Assembly (NCBI RefSeq): GCF_017498545.1
Contig: NZ_CP071793.1
Location: 4,489,001-4,553,000, forward strand
Direction of reading: 5' to 3'
Source of the DNA: Sulfidibacter corallicola
GTDB taxonomy: Bacteria > Acidobacteriota > Holophagae > Acanthopleuribacterales > Acanthopleuribacteraceae
Length of the DNA stretch: 64,000 bases
Positions within the stretch are counted from its first letter, which is position 1; the number at the start of each line of letters is the position of its first letter. Below are positions 9,107 through 21,100 of this stretch, piece after piece. The notes beneath the pieces are model-generated. The model was not told the DNA's origin, made no database searches, and saw nothing but the letters and a program-made list of their open reading frames with translations. The position numbers and the translations under genes are program-made.

Positions 9107-12100
9107 ATGAGAAACACCGAAGCAGAAATTCGCTGGATTAAAGCAGGCATTCGCAAGGCATGCCGGCCGACGGAACCGGAAACGCCCCGTCGCTCGGAAC
9201 CGATCGCCATTATCGGATTGTCGGGTTACTTTCCGCAAGCCGGCTCGGTGGAGGCGTTTTGGCAGGCCTTGGAGCGCGACACGTCGTTGATCGAAGAAAT
9301 CCCCAAGAGTCGCTTTGATTGGGAACGAATCTACGACCCGCATCGCCAGGACCCAGCCAAGCTTCACACCAAGTGGGGCGGGTTCATCCCCGATATCCGG
9401 GGCTTCGATCCACATTTCTTCCATATCCTGCCATCGGAAGCCAAGCTCATGGATCCCAGACAGCGGTTATTGCTGATGGCCGTCTACCATTGTTTGGAAG
9501 ACGCGGGTTACGCGCCCGGCTCCCTGAAGAAAAGTGCCACCGGCGTCTTTGTGGGATCGGAAGACAACGAATACATCCAAATCCTGGCGGCGCTGGGCAA
9601 GGAACTCGGCGAGCCCATGGGCCACGCGCCCAGCATGATCGCCAATCGGATCTCCTACGCCTTCGATTTCCGGGGACCCAGCGAATTTGTGAACACCATG
9701 TGTTCCGGCGCGGCCGTGGCCCTGCATCGGGCGATCGCGGCACTGCGCTCGGGTGAAATCGATTGTGCCGTGGTGGCCGCCGCCAATCTTTTGCTGCGAC
9801 CCGAACCGTTCATGGGGTTGTCCGCCATCGGCCAACTGAGTCCCGACGCGACCGTGCACTCCTTCGGCAAAAACGCACAGGGGTTCGTCCGCGCCGAGGG
9901 CGTCGCCAGCGTGCTGTTGAAACCCCTGGCGCGTGCCGAGGCCGACGGCGACCCGATTTACGCGCTCATCAAACACAGCGCCGTCAATTACAACGGTCAA
10001 GGCGGCACCTCGATCGCCGCACCGAACACCGCGGCCCATGTCGACGTGATCAAGCGCTGCTACCGCGAGGCGAACGTCGACCCGCGCGATATCGGCTACA
10101 TCGAAGCCCAAGGCATGGGCAACCCCGTGGCCGATATCGCCGAGTGGCACGCCTTGAACCGCGCCCTGTCATCGCTTGCCACGGAGCAGAACATGGTGCT
10201 GCCCTCGGGAAGCTGTGCGGTGAGCACGCTCAAACCCCTGACAGGCCATATGCATGCAGCCTCCGCTCTGGGCGCTTTGTTTAAGATCGTGAGAAGTCTA
10301 CAGACAGATCGGATCTACAAGATCCTCAATTTCCGGGACATCAATCCCGAATTGGACACCGTCGGCCAACCCTGTCGGCTTTTGTCGGAAACGCAAAGCT
10401 GGCCCAAAAGCGACCGGCCCCGCCTCGCGGGCCTGCATTCCTACGGGTCGGGCGGCAACAATGCCCATGTGTTGATCGAGGAATATCGACACCAAAGCCC
10501 AGTCGAAACCCCAATGACGCAGCCCGTCCTGATTCCCGTTTCTGCCCAGAGTTCGGCGCAATGCCGTCACATCGTGCAACAGCTCGTGGATCTGGTAACC
10601 CGAGACCCGGACGCGTCGCTGGCCCGGATCGCCCACACCCTGCAGGTCGGTCGGGACGCCATGGCACACCGGGTGGCCTTCATCGCCGAGGATCGGCGCA
10701 CCTGGCAGGCGCAAGCCCGACGCTTTCTGCAAGGCGAACACGGGAACGGGATTTTTGTCGGCGAAGCCACCGGCGACAAACGGCGCAAACGGGTTCACAC
10801 CCATCTCGAGGATCTGGCCGAGGATTGGGTACGCGGTGCCGACTTAGAACGACCCCCGAGAGGGGTTCAGGTCCTGCACCTACCCACCTATCCCTTTGCA
10901 ATCAAAGACTACTGGTTTGATCCTGAACGCCTGCCCCAAGCCCCCGGGAGGGACATCCACCTTTCGGCACAGGCGGAGAGCGAACCGGCGCTTCGCCAAA
11001 TCCTGAGCGGCTTCCTGGAGATCGCACCCGATGCGATCGACATGGACGCCGAATTTAGCAGTTTGGGGTTTAACTCGCTGCTGGTGGTGCATCTCTCGAC
11101 GAAAATCGAACAGCGGTTCGCCCTCAAAGTGGAACCCGCTTTGTTTTTCGAATACACCACGCCCGCCCAACTCGCACGGTACCTGGACCGCCAAAGCGGC
11201 AGCACGATGACGGAGCCCGCCGCGTCCCCGGCGCCAAGCGCTCCGGGGTCGTTTCATCGATCCCACACGCCATGGGAGCCGATCGCCGTGATCGGGCTTG
11301 CCGGATCTTATCCCCAAGCGTCGAACCTCGAGCGGCTTTGGCAAAACCTGTCCGAGGGCCGGAACTGCGTTGAAGAAGTACCGGAAGCGCGTTGGTCCCT
11401 GGCGGATTTCTACGAGCCCGACCCCGAACAGGCCAGACGAACCGGCAAGAGTTACGGGAAATGGGGCGGATTCATCGACGGCCTCTACGATTTCGATCCC
11501 TTGTTTTTCAGCCTCTCCCCCCGTGAAGCCGAGTACATGAACCCCAAGGATCGCATCTTCCTGGAAAACGCATGGCGCGTTTTGGAAGATGCCGGTTACC
11601 CACCGCAACAGTTGGCCACGGAACGCGTCGGCGTGTTCGCGGGCGTCACCAGGGCCGGTGTCGATCTCCAGCAGAGTTCGGCTTTTTCCGTGGCCAACCG
11701 CGTCTCGTATACCTTCAATTTTCAGGGTCCCAGCATGACCGTCGATACGGCCTGCTCGTCTTCGTTGGTAGCCATTCACGAAGCCTGTCGCCATATCCAC
11801 GCCGGAGAATGCAGCGTCGCCATCGCGGGGGGCGTCCACGCCTTTCTGCACCCCAGCCATTTCGTGGCCTTATCTCACGCCCAAATGTTGTCGCCGGATG
11901 GAACCTGCAAAACCTTTGGTGCCGAAGCCAACGGCATGGTGCCAGGCGAAGGGGTCGGTGCCGTGATGCTCAAACCCCTGTGGAAAGCCTTGCAGGATCG
12001 CGATCGGATCTACGGCATCATTCGCGGAACGGAGACCAATCACGGCGGTAAAACCAACGGTTTCACCGTTCCCAATCCGAAAGCCCATCGCGATCTGGTT

Positions 12101-15100
12101 CGCGGGGCCATGGCGCGCGGCGGGGTTCACGCCGGCCAGATCAGTTACGTGGAAGCCCACGGCACGGGAACCGCCTTGGGCGATCCCATCGAAATTCGCG
12201 GGCTCACCGAGGCTTTTCGAGAAGACACGGATGACTCCGGCTATTGCAGCATCGGCTCCATCAAAACCAATATCGGTCACTTGGAAGCAGCGGCGGGCAT
12301 TTCCGGCGTCACCAAACTCTTGCTTCAACTCCAGCATCGCAAGCTGGTTCCCTCGCTTCACGCGAAGCACTTGAATCCGCACATCGATTTTGGAAGCACC
12401 CCGTTTCGGGTGCAACAGGAACTCGAATCCTGGCAACCCACCGATCGCGAGGGTCGGGCCCTTCCGCGCATCGGCTGTGTTTCTTCGTTCGGTGCTGGTG
12501 GCACCAATGCCCATGTGATCATCGAAGAGTATGTGGCCCCGACCGCCGAAGCCCGGCGTGAAGATCCTCAAGATCCAGCCATCATCGTGCTTTCGGCGAA
12601 AAGCGACGATCGACTTCGCCAGGTCGTCGAAAACCTTCACGCCCATTTGGCCGAGCGCCAGGAAGCGTTGCCGAACCTCCATGATCTCGCCTACACCCTC
12701 CAGGTGGGTCGTCAAGCGCTGGAAGAACGCTTGGGTTTCGTCGTCGACTCCATCCAAGAACTTCAGAATGGTTTGCAGGCATTTTTGGAGGGCCGAACGG
12801 ACGGCACGGATTTCCTTCGCGGCCACATCAAGCGCGACAAGGCAAGTCTCTCGCTGCTCGCCGACGAGGATATCGCCAAGGGGGTGGACGCTTGGTTCGA
12901 GAAACGTAAGCTCAAGAAAATACTAGACCTGTGGCTACAGGGCATTCCGGTGGATTGGCGCAAACTGTATCCCGGCGTCGTGCCGTCTCGGGTGCGTTTA
13001 CCCAGCTACCCCTTCGCCCGAGAAACCTATCGACCCAAGGAAACGGACGGTCGCCAACCCCTCGCCCCGCCGCCCACGAATCTTCCTCCGCAGGAGCAAA
13101 ACCCCATTCAGACCATGATCTCGCATCAGGTTTGGCAGGAAAAACAAGCGGACGAAGGCCATGCTCCTTCCAAGTTCGAAAAGCACCTCGTCTTGCTGTG
13201 CGGTTTCGAATCCCGGCCTCCCGTTGAGATCCAAATCCAGGGAGTATCCTGCGTCGCGCTGCACGCCGACGGACAAAAGAACATGGGGCAACGCTATCGA
13301 GACATGGCACTTCAAGCTTTTGCGACCGTCAAAGAAATCATCCTGAACCGCGAAAAGGTATTCGTGCAAATCCTGATTCCTGCCGAAGGAGCGGGACGCC
13401 TGTTTGCCGGACTCTCGGGTTTACTCAAAACGGCACAGCAGGAAAACCCTAAAATTGTCGGGCAGTTGGTTGAAGTCGCTCCAGGCGTTACACAAAGCCA
13501 ATTGTGTCGCATCATCGAAGAAAACCGCCGCACGCCCGAAGACGCCCAGATCCGCTATCAGGCCGATATCCGCCAGGTGGCTTCCTGGCAGCCAGTTTCT
13601 GTTCCGGAGCATGCCGGCCTACCTTGGAAAGAGCGCGGCGTCTACCTGATCACCGGCGGTGTCGGCGGGCTCGGGTTGATTTTCGCCCGGGAAATTGCCG
13701 CCGAAAGCCGAACCCTGATTTTGATCGGCCGCTCACCCTTGACCCCGGAGATGCAGGCAAAACTGCGAGCCCTCGAATCACGGGGCGCTCGGGTCGAATA
13801 CCAGGCCGTCGACGTGAGCGACGAAACGGCCGTCCACGCCTTGATTCGCGATGTGAATCAGCGCTTCGGTGGGCTGACCGGCATCATTCATACCGCCGGA
13901 GTGCTACGCGACAGCCTCATCCTCAAGAAAACGGAACGGGAATTCGCCACGGTGCTCGCGCCGAAAGTGGCCGGTACGGTTCATCTGGACCAAGCCACTG
14001 CAGACCTGGACTTGGATTTCTTCGTGCTGTTCTCATCCACAAGCGCGGTGCTAGGCAACCTGGGGCAAGCCGACTACGCGGCGGCCAACGCCTTTTTGGA
14101 CAGCTTCGCCGAATACCGCAACGGTCTGGTTCGCAACAAACAACGCCGGGGCAGAACGCTGTCCGTGAATTGGCCCTTCTGGCAGGACGGCGGCATGCAG
14201 ATCGGCGCGGAAGCAGAAAAGATCTTGGACCAAACCGGCATGGTTGCCCTGCGGACATCCAGCGGCGTTCAAGCCCTGGTCCAAGGGTTGGCCGCCGAAC
14301 CGTCGCAGATCATGGTCATCGAAGGCGACCTGAACCGCATTCAGGCCGCGTTCACCCAGCCGTCGAAAGCGAAACCCGAAAAGAGGGCGAGCGAAACGCC
14401 GGTTGCTAGCGGCGCCTCCAGCGAAAAAACGGCCGATTTCATCAAAGAATTGCTGAGTTCCACCATAAAGCTGCCCGCCCATGAGATTCAGGCCGAAGCG
14501 CCTTTGGAGGCCTACGGCATCGATTCGATCATGGCCATGGAAATGACCAGCCGTTTGGAAGAGACCTTCGGCACCTTGTCCAAAACGCTGTTTTTCGAAT
14601 ACCAGACCATCCAGGAACTGGCCGATTATTTCTTGGAGCAACATCCCGACAAAATTCCCCAGCTCTTCAATGAGACCCAAGAAGCCAAGAGCCATTCGGA
14701 AAACGGCGTCGCCCCGGTGGCTCTCGAAACAAGATCCCGTCCCGCCACCGCCACGTTCACCGGCGTGACCAACGCGACGAAGAAAAGCGCCGCGGGCCTG
14801 GATATCGCCATCATCGGCGTCTCAGGGCGCTATCCCCAAGCGCGCAATTGTGAAGAGTACTGGCGAAACCTGGCCGAGGGTAAGGACTGCATCACCGAGG
14901 TTCCCGCAGATCGCTGGGACTGGCGGCGCCATTACGACGAAAGTCGAGAACAAGTCGCGGCGCATTACAGCAAGTGGGGTGGTTTTATCGAAGATGCGGA
15001 CAAGTTCGATCCGCTCTTTTTCAACATGCTGCCACGCGAGGCCGAGTTCATCGATCCCCAGGAACGCATTTTCCTGGAAACCGCCTGGGCCGCGATCGAA

Positions 15101-18100
15101 GATGCGGGCTATTGCCGCACGGGCCGTCGCATGCCTTCCGAGGTCGGCGTCTACGCCGGTGTCACCTACAGCGAATATCAGCTTTACGGTGCGGCGGCGA
15201 GCGCGCTGGGGACCCCGATGACGTTGGGCGGCAACTACGCCAGCATCGCCAACCGGGTTTCCTATCTGCTCAACCTTCACGGTCCCAGTATGACCCTGGA
15301 CACCATGTGTTCCAGCTCGCTGACCACGATTCATCAGGCCTGTCAGGATCTCGTGCTCGGTCGCACCGAGATGGCGCTTGCCGGCGGGGTCAACCTCAGC
15401 ATTCACCCTAATAAATACTTGATGCTCAGCATCGGCCAATTCATTTCCGGCAAAGGACATTGCGAGAGTTTCGGCGAAGGCGGTGACGGCTATATTCCCG
15501 GCGAGGGCGTGGGTGTCGTGGTCTTGAAACGGCGCCACGATGCCGAAGCCGACGGCGATCATATCTACGGCATCATCAAAGGCAGCGCCGTCAATCACGG
15601 CGGCAAGACGAATGGCTATTCCGTGCCGAACCCCCATGCGCAAGCCGATGTGATCAAGCGCGCCCTTCAGGAATCCCAACTCGATCCGCGCATGATCAGC
15701 TATATCGAAGCCCACGGGACGGGAACCAAGCTGGGCGACCCGATCGAAATCACGGGATTGACCAAGGCCCTCCATACCGACCGACAAACCGGATGGTGCG
15801 CCATCGGTTCGGTCAAGTCGAACATCGGCCACTGCGAAAGTGCGGCAGGCATTGCAGGCGTCACCAAGGTCTTATTGCAGATGAAGCACCGTCGCATTGC
15901 GCCGTCGCTGCATTCCCAAACCCTCAATCCGCATATCGACTTCGACACGACGCCCTTCGTGGTCAACCAAGAATTACGGGAATGGGAACGTCCCGTCGTC
16001 GACGGCCAGACCGTGCCGCGAATCGCCGGAATCTCGTCTTTCGGAGCCGGCGGCTCCAACGCCCACCTCATCATCGAGGAATATGTCCCCAAGCAAGCGG
16101 AAGCCGAAAAAGCGCACGGCGATCTTCCGGTCGTGATTCCGCTCTCGGCCAGGAACGCCGAGCGCCTCAAAGAAATGGCCAAAAATCTGCTGGATTACCT
16201 GCAAACCGCCCGGCCCCCAGATCTTTCCGCTCTGGCTTACACCCTTCAAGTCGGCCGGGAGGATATGGAGGAGCGCTTGGGTTTGGTCGTCCACTCGCGG
16301 GAGGAGCTGGAACGCAAATTGGCCGGTTTCGTCGCCGGCGAGAACCCGGTCGAGGGCCTTCATCAGGGTCGCGTCAAGCGCAACACCAATCCGCTCGCCG
16401 CATTCAAAGCCGATGACGACTTCGCCGAAACCCTCGCAGCCTGGTTTGCAAAACGCAAATACGCCAGGCTGTTAGACCTTTGGACCAAGGGATTGGCACT
16501 CGATTGGGACAAACTCTACGGGCAGGAAAAGCCCAAGCCGATCAGCCTGCCCACCTATCCCTTCGCCCGAGAACGTTATTGGGTGCCCGCCGTCCACAAG
16601 CATCGGCAGCAGAGCAAACCGCCCGCGCCGATGGCCGAACAATCACCCGAACCCACGACGCAATTGATCACCATGAAGCCCGTCTGGAATGTGATTCCCC
16701 AACTGGAAAAGCAAGCCCCGCTTCCTCTCGACGCGAAGCTGCTGATCGTCGGCGGAACTTCCCGGCAAATCGAGACCTTGCGCAAACGCCACCCCGGCGC
16801 GCACCATGTGACATTCTCACCTAAGGCAAGCATCGAAGAAATTGCCAACCACTTAAAACAAAAAGGCTTGAACACCCTGGACCAGATCCTATGGATCGCG
16901 CCGCACGGCCCGTTGCCATCGGTGACCGAGGAATCCCTTGTCGCGGATCAGGGCCAGGGCGTCCTGCTGGTTTTCCGCATGATCAAAGCGCTGCTTTCCC
17001 TGGGTTACGGCGCCAAGCCATTGGGCTGGACCTTGATCACCACCCAAAGCCAAGCCATTCGCGACGGGGATCCGGTCGACCCGACACACGCCGGCATTCA
17101 CGGTCTGGCGGGCTGTCTGGCCAAGGAATATCCCCATTGGTCGGTTCGCCTGCTGGATGTGGAACCCGAATGGGATCTCCAGGACCTGTTTCAACTTCCC
17201 GTGGATCCCCATGGCGGCGCCCTGATCCGTCGCGGCGAGCAATGGTTCCAACAAAGCTTGAGTCCCGTGCCCGAGCTGCCAAAAGAAGGCACGCGCTACC
17301 GCTCGCAAGGCGTCTACGTGGTGATCGGCGGCGCGGGCGGGATCGGCGTCGCCTGGAGTCAGTGGATGATGGAGCACTACGACGCCCGCATCATTTGGAT
17401 CGGCAGGCGGGAAAAAGACGCCGCCATTCAAGCCAAACTGGACGCATTGTCCTCCTTCGGTACGCCGCCCGTCTACCTCCAGGCCGATGCGACTCGAGAA
17501 GCATCCATGCGGGAGGCCCATCGCAAAATAAAAAGAGACCATCCGCAAATCCACGGCGTGATCCATTCCGCAATCGTTTTGTTGGACCGCACCCTGGCTC
17601 ACATGGACGAGGAACGCTTCAAAACGGGACTCATCGCCAAAGTGGATGTGAGCGTCCGCATGGCCCAAGTCTTCCGCGAAGAGCCGCTGGATTTCGTCTT
17701 GTTTTTCTCGTCCATGGCCTCCTTCATCAAAGCGCCGGGCCAGAGCAATTACGCCGCGGGTTGCGTCTTCAAGGATACGTTTGCGCACAGGCTGGCTCAG
17801 GATTGGTCCTGCGCCGTCAAAGTCATGAATTGGGGTTATTGGGGAAGCGTCGGCGTTGCCGCGGACGACTTCCATCGAGATCGTATGAAGCGCGAAGGCA
17901 TGGGCTCCATCGAGCCCGAAGAGGGCATGGCCGCTCTGGCGTCCCTGCTTGAGGGCTCCTTGGACCAGGTCGGTCTGATGAAAATCCTGACGGACAAGGC
18001 CCCCGGGGCACCAGACACCCAAGATGCGCCGAATCCCCAGCCGGAATCCCAGGGCTCCGAGCAGGTGCAGGCCAAGCTGATGCAGGTGATCAGGGAACTT

Positions 18101-21100
18101 CTGTTGCTGCCCGAAGGACATGCCCTGGACGGCGAAGCCACCTTTTCCGACCTCGGCCTGGATTCGATTAGCTCGGTCGGTTTCATCAGGGGCCTGTCCG
18201 AAGAGTACGGGCTGGATTTCCGGGAAACCCTGGTTTTCGACTATCCCACCATCGATGCGTTAACGGGCTACATCGTTGCGCAAATACAGTCAACGCCGCC
18301 GTCAAAATCCCCCCCCGAGGAGCCCGCCAAACAAGCGTCCCCACAACCCTTCAAACAGCGTCTGGGCAGCGTCATGGCACAGCGGAAAAGCGTGGTTCCC
18401 CTGCAAATCGAGGGAGATGGGCCGCTCTTGTTTTGCCTGCCCCCGATGTCCGGCGACGTGGGTGTCTACACCAAACTCGCGGAGGCCGCTCAAGGGCGTT
18501 TCCGCGTGATCGGGCTCCGATCCAAAGGTTTTTTAAGCGATGAAACGCCCTTGACCACACTTGAATCGATGGCCGGCGATTTTGTGCAAACCATGACGGC
18601 CATCGATCCGATCGGGCCCTATCACCTCTTCGGCGTATCCGTCGGCGGGACCCTCGCCTATGAGTGCGCGCGACAACTCCAACAGCAAGATAAAACCGTC
18701 AAGACGCTCCTGCTCGGGGAAGCGCCCCTGGTGGAAAACGACACAGACGCCGTGCTCTGGGATTCGGACGAAGCGCATAACTGGGTGATGAACGCCAACT
18801 TCCTCATGATCGCCATGCTGCATATGGACCCACAGTTTCGCGAAAGGAAACAGGCGGGCGCAATGCCGTGGTCCGACTTGGAAATCACCGTGGAGGAAAC
18901 CGAAGGCGAGATCCCGGCGCGGCTGCCTGCGCTCATCAAAAAGCGCGGCGTCTTGCAAACCGAAGCGATGCTGCACCAACGCTTGACCGACATGGCACAC
19001 ACCCATTTGATCAATTTGCGGGCGCTCAATCGCTATCGCGCACGAGCACCGGAAACACCGATCGAGGCCGTATTGCTCCGCACCCGAACGGCCCATGCGA
19101 CTTCTCCCGAAGTCTACAATCCGGATTATTTGGTCAACATCCAACAAGCGAAAGGCGGCTTCGCCCATTTTCTTCAGGGCTGGCAGCGGGTCTTGCCTGA
19201 GATGGAAACCTATCGGATCAAGGGCGAAAACCATTTCGATTTGCTCAGTTCAGCGGAAACCGTCGCCCATGTGGCCGACGCGGTTGCCGAGATGACGACC
19301 CGACGGAAGCGGTCGCCAAAGCCCGAACCGGATGGCAAAATCGCCATCATCGGGATGGCGGGACAATTCCCCGGCGGCCAAACACCGGCAGCGTTTTGGC
19401 GGTTGCTGAAAAACGGGGAATCGGCCTTGTCGACGGTCCCTCCCGAACGGAATTGGCCCAAACTGCCGGTGGACGTCCACGGTGGGTTTTTGGAGGACAT
19501 CGATCGGTTCGATCCTCACTTTTTCCAAATCGCGCCCAAAGAAGCGGAAATGATGGATCCCGCCGAACGCTTCTTCCTTCAGGAATCATGGCGGGCCATC
19601 GAAGATGCGGGCTTGGACCCTCACAGCTTATCCGGAAAACGTTGGGGCGTGTTTTGCGGTGGCGGCGGCGATTACACGCTCAAGCTCAAAGACGCGCTGG
19701 GCGTTTCCCCGCACGTCACCTCCAGCATCCCCGGGCGCGTCGCATACCACTTGAACCTCACGGGTCCCTCGATCTCGCTGGATGTGGGCTGCGCCTCGTC
19801 TTTGATGGCGATCGCTCAAGCCTGCGACTATCTGTTGCTGAACCGCTGCGACGCCGCCATCGCCGGCGGCGTTTCGATTTCGTCGACCCCGAATCTCCTG
19901 CTCGCATCCGGCGAGATGCTTTCCAAAGACAGCGTGGGCCAGGCCTTCCACGCCGATGCCAAGGGCATGATCCCAGGCGAAGGTGTGGGCGTCGTCATTT
20001 TGAAACACCTCGACCAGGCGCTGGCCGATCAGGATCGCATATACGGCGTGATTGAAGGCTGGGCGAGCAACAACAGCGGCAAAACCAACGGCATGGCCGC
20101 GCCCAGCGTCGTCGCCGAGGCGGCGCTCTTCTCCGAAGTATACCAACGCTTCGAAATCGATCCGGGCAGCATCGGTTTGGTGGAAGCCAACGCCACGGGC
20201 ACCCCGTTGGGGGACACAATCGAAGTCCAAGCCCTGACCGACGCCTTCCGCAAACACACCCAGGAGCGCAACTTCTGCGCTCTGGGCAGTGTGGAAAACA
20301 ACATAGGCCATGCGTGGCAGGCATCGGGAACCGCCCACCTCTTCAAAGTTTTGTTGGCGTTACGAAAGAGTGTCATTCCGGCGACCCTCAACGCCGAAAC
20401 GCTCAACCCGTCTTTTGATCTCGAGAACGGGCCTTTTTACATCAATCACCAAGCCGTTCCCTGGACCAGCGCACAACCGCGTCGCGCCGCCCTGAGTTCG
20501 TTTGGCGCCACCGGGACCAGCGTTCACATGGTGATCTCCGAGGCCCCGAACGCCGACACCTCGGAAGCGATTCCCGAAACCGAGCAGCCCGCATTGGTGG
20601 TCCTCTCCGCCACGACGGAACTGGCCTTGAAACAGCGCTGCCGCGACTTGCGGGATAGCGCCGAACGACCACCCCTGTCGCGCCTTTCCGCCAACCTGTT
20701 GCTGCGGCGAAGTCATTTGCCCGTTCGCTGCGCCTTCGTGGCCGATCACCACGATCATCTGCGATCGCAATTGTTGCAATACATCGAGGGTCAAGAGCCC
20801 GACTCCGGCTTTGCGGGGACGGTGACCAAGAAGGTCAGGCCCTCGCTGGCCCAGTTGGTGGAGACGACCGCAAACAAGGCCGCGCCGACCAAGGCCGATC
20901 TGCTGCTGCTCGCCGATTGTTACGTTCAAGGCGTTCCCTTCGATCTCGCCCACCACTTCTCCGGTGCAGCCAAGTTGCCCCTGTCTTTACCGACCTACCC
21001 GTTCGCCAAGAGACGCTGCTGGGTGGATGTTCCGGGTGATGCCGCGTTCGCGGCGGCCGAAGCGGATCGACCTTCCGACACGGAGGGAACCCTCAAGACG

